From: DIGJ01 sp041739345 | GTDB taxonomy: Bacteria; Bacillota; Clostridia; Lachnospirales; Lachnospiraceae | Reading direction: 5' to 3' | DNA length: 64,000 nucleotides | Assembly (NCBI GenBank): GCA_041739345.1 | Contig: JBGSNZ010000022.1 | Location: 124,001 to 188,000, forward strand | Part shown: positions 9,116-18,750 of the stretch, piece after piece | Layout: every line of letters starts with the position of its first letter | Numbering within the stretch: position 1 is the first letter of the stretch | Made by a program: the position numbers and the translations under genes | Notes under the pieces: model-generated | What the model saw: the letters and a program-made list of their open reading frames with translations, nothing else | What the model was told of the DNA's origin: nothing | Databases searched by the model: none

Positions 9116-10816
9116 ATGAAATGGTATTATAATATGAAAATAGGTGCAAAACTTTTATTAGGATTCATTGTTGTAGCAATTATAGCAGGGGTTGTTGGAG
9201 TAATTGGTATTTTTAATTTGAATCAAATGAATACGAAATATAGCGATCTTTATAATAATTATGGAGTTCCACTTGGCGATATTGCGGATGCATCCAATTA
9301 TTATCAGCAGATTCGAATTGGTTTAAGAGATTTATTAATAGAAGAGGACAGTGAGCAACTAAATGTAATAGTTGAAAAAATAAGTACAAATGATAATCTC
9401 ATGAAAGAAGCACTAGCAGAATTTAAGACTTCTTTGCAGACACAAGACGGAATTGATGCCTATGAAAAACTTATGACGGCTATAACAAAGTATGCTCCTC
9501 TTCAAGAAGAAATCATAAATTATATACTTGCAAATCAAAGAGAGAAGGCTTATTCGGTGTATAAAGCAGATGATAGTGCCACTATTGTTGCTGAAATTTT
9601 GAGCCAAATCAATGTTCTCTTTGAGTTAAAAGATGAAAAAGGACAAATTTTATCACAGCAGTATTCAAAAGAATCCAATACTACAATAATGACCGTAATT
9701 ATTATTGTTATTATTGCAATTATAGCGGCAATCGCTTTAGGAATATTTATTTCTAGAATCATAAGTAAACCAATTATCCGTTTGGTAGGCATTGCAGAAA
9801 GAGTAGCAGATGGAGATTTGGATGTTGAAATTAAAAGTATGACAAAGGATGAAGTCGGATTACTTACCGTGGCTTTTCGTAAAATGACAGACAATTTGAA
9901 TGAGGTTATGGGAAACATTGGTACGGCTGCAGAACAGGTATCCGCAGGAGCGACTCAGCTTTCGGATTCTAGCATGGCACTTTCGCAAGGAGCTACAGAG
10001 CAGGCTAGTTCGATTGAGGAATTGTCTGCATCTATAGAAGAAATTTCGGCTCAAACTAAATTAAATGCGGAAAATTCAAAGGAAGCAAATCAATTAACGG
10101 AACAAGCGAAAGTTAGTGCAATAGAAGGCAATAATCAAATGAGTGATATGCTTAAAGCAATGGAAGACATCAATGATGCATCGATGAACATTTCAAAGAT
10201 TATTAAAGTAATTGATGATATAGCATTCCAAACCAATATTTTAGCATTGAATGCGGCCGTTGAAGCTGCCAGAGCAGGTCAACATGGAAAAGGATTTGCC
10301 GTAGTTGCCGAAGAAGTGAGAAATTTGGCTGCTCGTTCTGCAAATGCAGCAAAAGAGACTACAGCTATGATTGAGGGCTCTATTAAGAAAGCAGAAGGTG
10401 GAACAAAGATTGCCAATGAAACAGCAGTAGCTCTTAATAAGATTGTGGAGGGTATTGCAAGTGCTGCTAATTTAATCAGTGGTATTGCAGAAGCATCCAA
10501 TGAACAGGCGCAAGGAATTGCTCAAATAAATCAAGGAATCATGCAGGTTTCAACGGTTGTGCAGACAAACTCCGCTACTTCTGAGGAAAGTGCAGCTGCA
10601 AGTGAAGAACTAGCAAGTCAAGCAGTGCTTCTAGAAGACCAAGTTTCAAGATTTAAACTAAGAAAGACAAAAAATAATACATACAGAGAATTTGATGGTG
10701 ATTATGCTACGGTGTATTCAGGGACAAAAGATAGAAAAAAGAACGACTCTGAAATTAAGAACGAAAAGAGGACCAAGAAAATAATTCTTAGTGACAATGA
10801 ATTTGGAAAATATTAA
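9116..10816 (+). CDS. Methyl-accepting chemotaxis protein (4HB-type sensor)
   Basis: Membrane receptor of 566 residues. TM1 is about residues 12-35, an extracytoplasmic four-helix-bundle-type domain spans about 36-190, TM2 is about 192-214, HAMP about 214-268, and the long cytoplasmic signalling coil about 280-520. The hairpin tip includes QTNILALNAAVEAARAG and GFAVVAEEVRNLA. The C-terminal tail is lysine-rich and has no CheR/CheB-tethering pentapeptide. It is the dedicated receptor of this operon and is encoded between cheW and cheR. The ligand cannot be deduced. Confidence 0.92.
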   Translation: MKWYYNMKIGAKLLLGFIVVAIIAGVVGVIGIFNLNQMNTKYSDLYNNYGVPLGDIADASNYYQQIRIGLRDLLIEEDSEQLNVIVEKISTNDNLMKEALAEFKTSLQTQDGIDAYEKLMTAITKYAPLQEEIINYILANQREKAYSVYKADDSATIVAEILSQINVLFELKDEKGQILSQQYSKESNTTIMTVIIIVIIAIIAAIALGIFISRIISKPIIRLVGIAERVADGDLDVEIKSMTKDEVGLLTVAFRKMTDNLNEVMGNIGTAAEQVSAGATQLSDSSMALSQGATEQASSIEELSASIEEISAQTKLNAENSKEANQLTEQAKVSAIEGNNQMSDMLKAMEDINDASMNISKIIKVIDDIAFQTNILALNAAVEAARAGQHGKGFAVVAEEVRNLAARSANAAKETTAMIEGSIKKAEGGTKIANETAVALNKIVEGIASAANLISGIAEASNEQAQGIAQINQGIMQVSTVVQTNSATSEESAAASEELASQAVLLEDQVSRFKLRKTKNNTYREFDGDYATVYSGTKDRKKNDSEIKNEKRTKKIILSDNEFGKY

Positions 10817-10839
10817 TCACATAAGATATTGAGGGTAAA

Positions 10840-11655
10840 ATGATCACGATTACGGATAAAGAATTTAAACAATTAGCAGAATATATAAAAAAAAACTATG
10901 GTATCAATTTAAAAGATGAAAAAAAGGTGTTGGTATCCGGTCGATTGCAACAAGTACTAATAGAAGAAAAGTGTGATAACTTCACGGACTATTTTAATTT
11001 TGTATTATCAGATAAAAGTGGAACAGCAGTAACCACTATGTTAAATAAAATTACTACAAACCACACCTTCTTCATGAGGGAAGCGGATCATTTTGATTGT
11101 TTCAAAGATAAGGTGCTTCCATTCGTCAAGAAATCAGTGCTAGATAAAGATATGCGCATATGGTGTGCGGCTAGTTCTACTGGAGAAGAAGCATACACGT
11201 TAGCAATGCTAATTGATGAATATCTGGGCAGTGAAAAATTATTTTGGGATGCGAAAATATTAGCTACCGATATTTCAGAAAATGTATTGGATCTAGCAAT
11301 GAAGGGAATCTATAGCAATGAAAAAATAGAGCCGCTGCCGTTATATTGGAGACAGAACTATTTTAGTCGATATGATGATGAAAACTGGATAGTGAAAGAA
11401 AAAATAAAAAGTGAAGTAATTTTTCGGAAATTCAATTTAATACAAGAAATATTTCCGTTTAAGAAAAAATTTCATGCTATTTTTTGCAGAAATGTAATGA
11501 TTTACTTTGATCAAGAAACAAAGAATCAACTGGTTAGGAAACTATATGACCAGTTAGAATATGGTGGCTACCTATTCATTGGGCATTCGGAATCGATTGA
11601 CAGATTTTTATGCAATTTTCAATATGTGATGCCTTCCGTATATAAAAAGAAGTAA
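10840..11655 (+). CDS. cheR: Chemoreceptor methyltransferase CheR
   Basis: SAM-dependent glutamate methyltransferase of 271 residues. It has the N-terminal helical CheR domain (about 1-75) and a Rossmann methyltransferase domain with the CheR signatures TNHTFFMREADHF, AASSTGEEAYT, ATDIS and the catalytic-core FCRNVMIYFD. The end is GHSESI. It methylates receptor glutamates for adaptation, opposing CheB, which follows immediately. The ribosome site is a modest GAGGG ahead of the ATG. Confidence 0.94.
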   Translation: MITITDKEFKQLAEYIKKNYGINLKDEKKVLVSGRLQQVLIEEKCDNFTDYFNFVLSDKSGTAVTTMLNKITTNHTFFMREADHFDCFKDKVLPFVKKSVLDKDMRIWCAASSTGEEAYTLAMLIDEYLGSEKLFWDAKILATDISENVLDLAMKGIYSNEKIEPLPLYWRQNYFSRYDDENWIVKEKIKSEVIFRKFNLIQEIFPFKKKFHAIFCRNVMIYFDQETKNQLVRKLYDQLEYGGYLFIGHSESIDRFLCNFQYVMPSVYKKK

Positions 11656-11690
11656 ACAAGACATATACTTGTTAAGATATGGAGCGTAAA

Positions 11691-12707
11691 ATGTTAAAAA
11701 AAATAAGGGTTTTAGTAGTAGATGATAGCATCGTATTCAGGGAAACAATTGTCCGAGGAATCGGATCAGATGAGGATATAGAAGTAATTGCAAAGGCATC
11801 AGATCCGTTCGAAGCCAGAGATAAAATACTTACTTGTGAACCTGATGTTATGCTATGTGATGTTGAAATGCCTAAAATGAATGGCATTGAATTTATAAAA
11901 AGATTACTTCCCCAATATTCACTTCCGGTTATAGTAGTAAGTGGTGCAACGGAAGCAGTATTTGATGCTATGGATGCAGGCGCTGTCGACTTCGTTGCTA
12001 AGCCAAATAATAAAACAGCAACGAACATGCAGATGTTTATTCAAGAATTAATTATTAAAATCAAGATTGCTGCCTCATCCCATGTTGCTAAACGAGAAAT
12101 CGTTCCAGCTATAAAAAACGCCTCAGAAATTGAATTTCCAAAAAATAAAATAATCGCAATTGGTGCATCAACCGGAGGCACCGAAGCATTATATAATATA
12201 TTAATGCAGCTTCCAGCTAATATTCCCGGAATTGTAATTGTGCAGCACATTCCGCCTGTATTTTCCCGTATGTTTGCAGAACGCATGGATAATCAGACAG
12301 CATTAAGAGTGAAGGAGGCAGAAACTGGTGATATTGTTGAGGCAGGAACGGTACTGATAGCGCCGGGAGATCAGCATTTGCGAATTAAAAGAATCGGAGA
12401 TAAATATAAGGCTGAAGTGTTTGAGGATAAAAAAGTGAACGGACATTGTCCTTCCGTTGATGTTTTGTTTGATTCAGTTTCAAAGGAAGCTGCTGACAAT
12501 GCAGTAGGAATTATATTAACTGGGATGGGATATGATGGAGCGAAAGGTCTTTTATCCATGAGGAGAAAGAGAGCCAGAACAATTGGACAAGATGAAAAAT
12601 CCTGTGTGGTATATGGAATGCCAAAAGTAGCATTTGATATTGGTGCGGTTGAAAAACAGGTATCGTTATCAAATATACCGCAGACATTATTTTCTATGTT
12701 AAAATAG
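11691..12707 (+). CDS. cheB: Chemoreceptor methylesterase/deamidase CheB
   Basis: Response-regulator methylesterase of 338 residues. The receiver domain occupies about 1-125 with phosphoacceptor D57 (LCDVEMPKMNG). The C-terminal esterase domain holds the complete Ser-His-Asp triad in GASTGGTEAL, VQHIPP and GMGYDGAKGL. An earlier in-frame ATG at 11679 overlaps the GGAG that serves as ribosome site for 11691, so I place the start at 11691. It is the last gene of the chemosensory operon. No cheC, cheD, cheX or flagellar switch gene is present in the cluster. Confidence 0.94.
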   Translation: MLKKIRVLVVDDSIVFRETIVRGIGSDEDIEVIAKASDPFEARDKILTCEPDVMLCDVEMPKMNGIEFIKRLLPQYSLPVIVVSGATEAVFDAMDAGAVDFVAKPNNKTATNMQMFIQELIIKIKIAASSHVAKREIVPAIKNASEIEFPKNKIIAIGASTGGTEALYNILMQLPANIPGIVIVQHIPPVFSRMFAERMDNQTALRVKEAETGDIVEAGTVLIAPGDQHLRIKRIGDKYKAEVFEDKKVNGHCPSVDVLFDSVSKEAADNAVGIILTGMGYDGAKGLLSMRRKRARTIGQDEKSCVVYGMPKVAFDIGAVEKQVSLSNIPQTLFSMLK

Positions 12708-12765
12708 TTGGCAGCTGATTTGAATGAATCGCTCAAGAATCATTGCAATTAACTGTAAAAGTAGT

Positions 12766-12801
12766 AAAAAATCACCGCTCGCTAGTCGAACGGTGATTTT
12801 T
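12766..12801. terminator. Bidirectional terminator between cheB and the LysR gene
   Basis: AAAAATCACCG and CGGTGATTTTT form a perfect 11-bp stem around a 13-base loop, with A and T tracts on the two sides. It can serve both converging transcripts. Confidence 0.85.
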
Positions 12802-12814
12802 AGAAATTTTTAAT

Positions 12815-13690
12815 TTACGGAACAAAGAAATCAAATAAGGCTTGATAGTAGTCTCGAAATACGCTGTTTTTACGCCATATATAATTGAATTCATGATATA
12901 AATCAAAATTAGGAATCTCAATTCTCTTTAGTCTTCCTTCTTCAATTTCCTTTTTTACCGCGATATCATACATAAAACTAATCCCACATTTATTTTCTAC
13001 TAACTGTTTAATAACATGGATACTGCTTATTGTTGAAGTACTTGCGAAATCAGATAAGGAATATCCGTTATCAGATAGATATCGCTCTAAAATTTCTTTT
13101 GTCCCAGAACCATTTTCACGTACAATCAGATTGTGCGAAAACAGTTCTTTAAAATTAGTAATTGAATTCAATGGATAATCTTTTCCACAGACTAGGACAT
13201 ATTTTTCATTCGATACCGTTTTAAACTCATACTCACTTTTTTGAAAATAGCCCTCGATAATAGCAAAATCGATAAGCCCCTCTTCTAGTAATCGAAGAAG
13301 GTCTTTTGTATTTGCTATTACAAACTCAATCTGTAAATTTGAATTTTTCTGACGGATTTCTATCAATTTTTCCGGTATCATAAATTCACCTACCGTAAGC
13401 GTTGCACCAAATTTAATCGTATGTGTTTCCATTGCGTGCTCGGATATTATTTTCCTTATGTGTATATCATCATGCTTTAAGGAAAGCATAGCATCTCTTA
13501 ATTTTTCCCCTGCAAAAGTTAAATGTAATAACTTATTAGAATAAGTAAATAAGGTATCACCATAATAATTTTCCAGATATTTGATGTGTTGTGATACCCC
13601 TGGTTGCGTAATACCAAGTTCTTTCGCTGCCTTGGTATAATTCATATATTTACATACACATAAAAATGTTTCAATTCGAAAATCAAGCAT
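12815..13690 (-). CDS. LysR family transcriptional regulator
   Basis: LysR-type regulator of 291 residues. The winged helix-turn-helix is at 1-60 (YTKAAKELGITQPGVSQHI) and a periplasmic-binding-like co-inducer domain at about 90-290. It is divergent from the YeiH-family transporter gene with 138 bases between the start codons, the classic LysR-target layout also known for YeiE/CysL-type regulators and YeiH. I infer that it activates that transporter. An AAAGGAGAT site precedes the ATG. Confidence 0.88.
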   Translation of the reverse strand: MLDFRIETFLCVCKYMNYTKAAKELGITQPGVSQHIKYLENYYGDTLFTYSNKLLHLTFAGEKLRDAMLSLKHDDIHIRKIISEHAMETHTIKFGATLTVGEFMIPEKLIEIRQKNSNLQIEFVIANTKDLLRLLEEGLIDFAIIEGYFQKSEYEFKTVSNEKYVLVCGKDYPLNSITNFKELFSHNLIVRENGSGTKEILERYLSDNGYSLSDFASTSTISSIHVIKQLVENKCGISFMYDIAVKKEIEEGRLKRIEIPNFDLYHEFNYIWRKNSVFRDYYQALFDFFVP

Positions 13691-13828
13691 ATATTATCTC
13701 CTTTTGTATAGCTACTTCTATATTAACCATAACAAATTATTATGGAACAATCAATATAAATAATTTTACATTATAGACATAGCGTGATAAATTATAGAAA
13801 ACAACCAAAGGAGAATCGATAAAAATTT

Positions 13829-14878
13829 ATGAAAAAATATGTAAAAGGAATACTATTATGTCTCTTAATTGCTATGCCAGCATGGATTGCTGTGAAAGAA
13901 ATCAATCGTCTTGAAGTGATAGGTGCCCCAATTATTGCAATTGTAATTGGTATGATAATTTCTGTAATAGTAAAAGATAAAACAGCATACAAGGATGGAA
14001 TTAGTTTTACTTCAAAAAAGATACTACAATATGCTGTCATCTTATTGGGGTTTGGGTTAAATCTAGCTACGGTTGGAAAGGTAGGACTAAACTCCCTTCC
14101 GATTATTATTTCAACGATTACGACATCACTAATTGTAGCTTATGTTATGCATAGAGTATTAAATGTACCAGCTAATATCTCTACATTGATTGGTGTAGGG
14201 TCATCTGTATGTGGTGGTTCTGCTATTGCTGCAACTGCACCAGTAATTGATGCGGATGATGAAGAAATTGCACAAGCGATATCCGTTATTTTTTTGTTTA
14301 ATGTAATCGCAGCCTTGATTTTTCCAACGTTGGGGGCTATGCTTGGCTTATCCAATGAGGGTTTTGGATTATTTGCAGGAACAGCAATTAATGATACTTC
14401 TTCTGTTACAGCAGCAGCCTCCACCTGGGATACACTTCATGGCACCAATGGAGCGGTATTAGGATATGCGACTATAGTTAAACTGACGAGGACATTGGCT
14501 ATAATACCGATTACGCTGGTACTATCTTTCCTAAGATTAAAAAATGAAAAGAAGCATTCTTTGAATACAGATGTAAAAGTAAATATTAGCAAGGTATTTC
14601 CTATGTTTATTCTTTACTTTGTAGCAGCCTCATTACTGACTACAATCATTACTAATATATGTACTGGAAGCTCTTTAGAAATTGCAGAGCATGCATTTAG
14701 CTTTTTTAAGCAACTGAGCAAATTTTTTATAGTAATGGCAATGAGTGCAATCGGGCTGAATACGGATATTGTAAAGCTGGTTAAAAAAGGTGGTAAGCCT
14801 ATATTAATGGGATTTTTCTGCTGGATTACAATTGCAATGGTAAGTATTTTATTACAGCATCTACTTGGGATATTTTAA
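13829..14878 (+). CDS. YeiH/UPF0324 family membrane transporter
   Basis: Polytopic protein of 349 residues with about ten membrane helices. It matches the UPF0324 (YeiH) family by the GFGLNL region (about 72-77), the cytoplasmic loop VGSSVCGGSAIAATAPV (about 122-138) and NDTSSVTAA (about 188-196). The family is often annotated as putative sulfate or sulfonate exporter, but the substrate is not firmly established. It is regulated in all likelihood by the divergent LysR gene. The AAAGGAGA site is about 14 bases from the ATG, longer than ideal. Confidence 0.88.
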   Translation: MKKYVKGILLCLLIAMPAWIAVKEINRLEVIGAPIIAIVIGMIISVIVKDKTAYKDGISFTSKKILQYAVILLGFGLNLATVGKVGLNSLPIIISTITTSLIVAYVMHRVLNVPANISTLIGVGSSVCGGSAIAATAPVIDADDEEIAQAISVIFLFNVIAALIFPTLGAMLGLSNEGFGLFAGTAINDTSSVTAAASTWDTLHGTNGAVLGYATIVKLTRTLAIIPITLVLSFLRLKNEKKHSLNTDVKVNISKVFPMFILYFVAASLLTTIITNICTGSSLEIAEHAFSFFKQLSKFFIVMAMSAIGLNTDIVKLVKKGGKPILMGFFCWITIAMVSILLQHLLGIF

Positions 14879-15008
14879 GTGTTTTAGAATAGACTAGTTT
14901 ACGTTTCTCATTTTCTTTACATGGAAAACTGCCATGAACAATGATATAATATAACAGTTGATTTTTGAAAACTAGAATTTATGTAAAGAAGTAAGAAAAG
15001 GGGTCATC

Positions 15009-15689
15009 ATGAGAAACTCAGATCAGAGTTCAGAATCATTACTACTTGGAAGTATTCTTGCGCTATCTGGTGGCTTTATGGATGCTTATACGTATGTATT
15101 CCGAGGGCATGTATTTGCAAATGCGCAAACCGGAAACATACTTTTATTTGGAATTAATCTTTCAAAAGGTGATTTGCAGACGGCAATTCGTTATATTTTT
15201 CCTGTGTTGGCTTTTACAATGGGGATCGTTTTAGCCGATATAGTAAGGTATCGATATAAAAATAAACAATCTATTCATTGGAGGCAGATTACGATTTTAG
15301 TGGAAGTGATTTTGCTATTTATTGTAGGATTTTTGCCTCAGAGCATGAATCTGTTAGCGAATAGTCTGGTATCTTTTGCTTGCGGTATACAGGTAGAAAG
15401 CTTCCGTAAAATAAATGGAAATGCGTTAGCAACGACGATGTGTATTGGAAACCTTAGAACAGCAACACAGGCCTTGTGCGAGTATTGTCATGAAAAAAAC
15501 ATTGAAATGGCAAAAAAAAGTGCTTTGTCTTATGGAATCATAGTGATATTTGTTATTGGTGCAGTTCTTGGTGATATATGTGTGTCTATTTGCAAGGATA
15601 AAGCCATTTTAATAAGTAGTATTTTATTGCTTTTAGGCTTTCTAATCATGTTTTGTAAAAATGAAAAGGAAAAAACAATTCCGTTGTAA
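15009..15689 (+). CDS. YoaK/DUF1275 family membrane protein
   Basis: Membrane protein of 226 residues with about six helices. DUF1275 hallmarks are the start GGFMDAYTYVFRGHVFANAQ, then TGNILLFG, and VESFRKINGNALATTMCIGN in the second half. Function of the family is unknown. It begins after a GGGG-type ribosome site and stands alone between the transporter and the cupin gene. Confidence 0.88.
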   Translation: MRNSDQSSESLLLGSILALSGGFMDAYTYVFRGHVFANAQTGNILLFGINLSKGDLQTAIRYIFPVLAFTMGIVLADIVRYRYKNKQSIHWRQITILVEVILLFIVGFLPQSMNLLANSLVSFACGIQVESFRKINGNALATTMCIGNLRTATQALCEYCHEKNIEMAKKSALSYGIIVIFVIGAVLGDICVSICKDKAILISSILLLLGFLIMFCKNEKEKTIPL

Positions 15690-15805
15690 AAACAACAGAT
15701 TTATTTTTGGAGTTATTATATAATAAGTTTACAGAAAAAAGGAAAGCATAAGTAAACATAGCAAAAATCAAGTTGTTATTTGTAGGAAATATTAGGAGGT
15801 AGAAG

Positions 15806-16159
15806 ATGTCACAAGGTTATATTAAGAATATTACGCACGAAGAAATTGTATCGTTAGCAGAACAAGTCAGTGTTCAGAATGGTCAAGTGGTAAGTAAGAC
15901 GCTTGCTCAAAATGGAGCTGTTAGTATAACGATATTTGCATTTGACAAAAATGAAGAAATCGGAGAACATGATTCAAGCGGCGATGCGATGGTGACAGTC
16001 TTAGAAGGCGTTGGACAATTTAGCGTTGATGGAATCGAATATATTCTAAAACAAGGCGATACACTGATTATGCCAGCGAAAAAGCCACATACAGTCTTTG
16101 CAAAAGAAGCATTTAAAATGCTCCTCGTTGTAGTTTTTCCACTAGAAACTCAGAAATAA
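15806..16159 (+). CDS. Small cupin-domain protein
   Basis: Single cupin barrel of 117 residues. Motif 1 is degenerate: EIGEHDSSGDAMVTVLEG retains one histidine and the acidic residue region but has HDS in place of HxH. Motif 2 is PAKKPHTVFA. With this incomplete metal site the protein could bind metal weakly or act as a ligand-binding cupin. The gene has AGGAGG ahead of its ATG and a strong terminator behind it, so it is probably monocistronic. Substrate unknown. Confidence 0.85.
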   Translation: MSQGYIKNITHEEIVSLAEQVSVQNGQVVSKTLAQNGAVSITIFAFDKNEEIGEHDSSGDAMVTVLEGVGQFSVDGIEYILKQGDTLIMPAKKPHTVFAKEAFKMLLVVVFPLETQK

Positions 16160-16181
16160 TAAATACCGTAAAATAAAGCTA

Positions 16182-16217
16182 ACGCCCACAAAATCCAGGA
16201 TTTTGTGGGCGTTTTAA
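16182..16217 (+). terminator. Terminator after the cupin gene
   Basis: ACGCCCACAAAAT (16182-16194) pairs perfectly with ATTTTGTGGGCGT (16200-16212), followed by TTTT. Confidence 0.85.
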
Positions 16218-16277
16218 AATTATTGCTTTCCTATGGGCACTCGATTTTTGTTGTTTATGGCTACATAAAATACTTAC

Positions 16278-18254
16278 TTATACTTGAAACGAAGATACAG
16301 CGCTTATTAAGGATTCTGCTTCTTTTACTAAAGTTGCAACTTCTTCACTGATATGGATTACGGATGTACTCTGCTCAGTAGTTGCACTTGCAACTTCTTC
16401 GGTAGCGGCAGCACTTTCCTGCGTTACAGCAGCAACATCTTCAATTGCTCCGGATACTTTAACCGATTGATCTTGTAATCGATTTGTTTCTTCTGTAATT
16501 CGGATTGTCTGTTTAACAATTTTCGCTACGGAGTCCTGAATCAATTGATAAAGCTGTCTGGTTTCTGTAAGTGAGGATTCCTGCTCGACAACAATCTTTT
16601 GTACAGCGGTTACCTCTTCTACACTTTGAAGTGTCTTTTCTTGAATATCGTGAAGTAGTTTTTCAATATCATTGCTTGAGGAAGATGATTGTTCTGCCAG
16701 ATTACGTACTTCCTCCGCTACGACTGCAAAGCCTTTTCCATGTTCACCAGCACGAGCAGCTTCTATTGCAGCATTTAGAGCAAGAAGATTGGTCTGACTG
16801 GCTATTTCACTAATTACACCAACAATCTTTTGAATTTCATAGGATTTCTCTTCCAAAAGAGCAATGGCATGTCCTACTTTTTCTGTCGATGCACGGTTCT
16901 GATTCATCAATGATATCTGTTTATCGACAACACGAACCCCATCATTTACAGAAGCATTGACATTTATTATCATGTCGTTGGATTCTTTGCTGGAATCGGT
17001 TATCTGTCGAATTGCTTCGGACATTTGCGATACCATTTCAGCACCTTGAGATACCGATTCTGCCTGATTTTGTGCACCCATTGCAAGTTCGTTTGCAGTT
17101 TTTGCAATTTCTTCTGAAATCAATTCTGTGTTGTCAGCCATGGTGCTAATCTGATTGGAAGAATGTGTAACCAGATTGGCTGCATTACTAATATTTACAA
17201 CCAGGCTTCCTATATTTTCAGTCATTGTCTGGAATGCTTTTGAAAGATCCTTGATTTCCTTTGATCCAGCATGAACAATCTGAATTCGTAAGTCGCCATC
17301 TGCAGCTTTTTTTGCAGCATTCGTAAGCGTTTTAATTGGCTTTGTAATTTTGCTAGACGCAATAAATCCAATAACAAAAACAGCAATACAGACTAAAACG
17401 ATCAAGATGATAAAGGAAAGTCTACTTTGAATCAATTCGGCATATACTTCGCTTTGGTCAATTGTCACTCCAACTACCCAGGAAGTAGAGAGAACTTTTT
17501 TATATACCATAATTTTTTTCTGTCCATTATAGGTATATTCTTCAAATCCACTTTCTTTAGATAGGAGGTTTTTTGTAACCGTTTCAATGCCTTTTAAATC
17601 TTTGATATTCGTATTTAACAAATCTGCATCTTTGTGGGCGATAAATAATCCATCGGAGTCAATAATGAAGGCATATCCAGTTTCTCCGATTTTTTGGGTT
17701 GCAATCTGTTGAGTAATTGTATCTAATAAGATATCAATAGCTAAAACACCTTGAAAGGTACCCGTATCTGACTTTATAGGTTGAGCAACGGAGATTGCCC
17801 ATTTGTTAGTAACCTTATCTAGATAGGCATCGGTAAATATAACTTTGTCCGAATCTTTTGCGGCTTCGTACCATGGTCTTGTGCGAGGATCATAATCTGC
17901 ATCCGGAACCCAAAGCGATCCGTCAATCATATCACCTTGTGGTGTTCCTATGTATATATCGGATACATTCCCTTCGTTTTCCTTTGTATGAAGTACCGGA
18001 TTTAAATACTCGGGAGTGATGTCCGTGGTAATTCCATCACCCAGTAAAGAAGCAATAGATTCTACAATTTGTGATTTTCCAATCATCCATCCGTCAATAT
18101 TACTGGCTAACTGATTGGTTTCTGACTTGAGTTCTGCTTCAATCTTTTTTGATGTTTGTTTCTGGATTGCATTGTCTGCTACTAGAGAAACGATACCGGT
18201 AGATACAATACAAACACTGGAGAACAAAATTATTAATAAGGTTCTTAATTTCAT
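16278..18254 (-). CDS. Methyl-accepting chemotaxis protein with dCache-type sensor
   Basis: Receptor of 658 residues. TM1 lies near residues 6-28. A large extracytoplasmic double-Cache-like domain spans about 35-275 (contains WYEAAKDSDKVIFTDAYLD and VLAIDILLDTI). TM2 is about 280-302, HAMP about 303-355, and the signalling domain carries SQTNLLALNAAIEAARAGEH and FAVVAEEVRNLAEQ. Cache domains of this type often bind amino acids or organic acids (family knowledge). I chose the ATG three codons after an upstream GTG because GGTGAG is better placed for it. It is separate from the che operon and presumably signals through it or another CheA. Confidence 0.92.
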   Translation of the reverse strand: MKLRTLLIILFSSVCIVSTGIVSLVADNAIQKQTSKKIEAELKSETNQLASNIDGWMIGKSQIVESIASLLGDGITTDITPEYLNPVLHTKENEGNVSDIYIGTPQGDMIDGSLWVPDADYDPRTRPWYEAAKDSDKVIFTDAYLDKVTNKWAISVAQPIKSDTGTFQGVLAIDILLDTITQQIATQKIGETGYAFIIDSDGLFIAHKDADLLNTNIKDLKGIETVTKNLLSKESGFEEYTYNGQKKIMVYKKVLSTSWVVGVTIDQSEVYAELIQSRLSFIILIVLVCIAVFVIGFIASSKITKPIKTLTNAAKKAADGDLRIQIVHAGSKEIKDLSKAFQTMTENIGSLVVNISNAANLVTHSSNQISTMADNTELISEEIAKTANELAMGAQNQAESVSQGAEMVSQMSEAIRQITDSSKESNDMIINVNASVNDGVRVVDKQISLMNQNRASTEKVGHAIALLEEKSYEIQKIVGVISEIASQTNLLALNAAIEAARAGEHGKGFAVVAEEVRNLAEQSSSSSNDIEKLLHDIQEKTLQSVEEVTAVQKIVVEQESSLTETRQLYQLIQDSVAKIVKQTIRITEETNRLQDQSVKVSGAIEDVAAVTQESAAATEEVASATTEQSTSVIHISEEVATLVKEAESLISAVSSFQV

Positions 18255-18263
18255 AACACTCAC

Positions 18264-18750
18264 CAGCCCTTCTTAATTTATCCTACGTAGTAAATTTGTG
18301 GAAATATGTAAAGATATTACAAAAGTAATATGAAAGTCCTCCCTTCTCTCTATATCTATCTACTTACTATAATTTAATTATAATGGATAGAGAATTATAA
18401 TGTCAATTTGGAATATATGGTTTTTAAAACTTTATTTTATGTGGATATATACTAAAAAGATGTAAAAAGCTGTAGAGCACTTGCAATATAGGGGTGAGGA
18501 GGAAATTTGTTCGGGAAGACAATACGGATAGAACGGTACAAGTTTTGGAAAGGAGATTTTATTCTGAAATTTTATAATAAAAAAATAGAAAAGCATAAAC
18601 AAAATAGGAAGAAAATAGTAATCCTTCCTATAATTGTGCATTTACAAAAATAGGGAATATACGTTACACTGTTGCATGTGATACTTGATAACCACCTCTA
18701 AATGAGCTTAGTTCAAGCGATTTTAGAACAGTGAAAGGAAAGGTATTTAT
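18264..18750. promoter_or_regulatory. Intergenic region with divergent signals
   Basis: On the minus strand TTGACA (18401-18406), an 18-base spacer and TATAAT (18377-18382) form a good promoter for the receptor gene with a leader of about 110 bases. On the plus strand I see no intact gene. At 18549-18554 a good AAGGAG site precedes a 29-codon reading frame from CTG at about 18565 (reads KFYNKKIEKH...), which may be a gene remnant. The segment just before the CAP gene holds an ACTGTT...AACAGT outer repeat. Confidence 0.55.
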
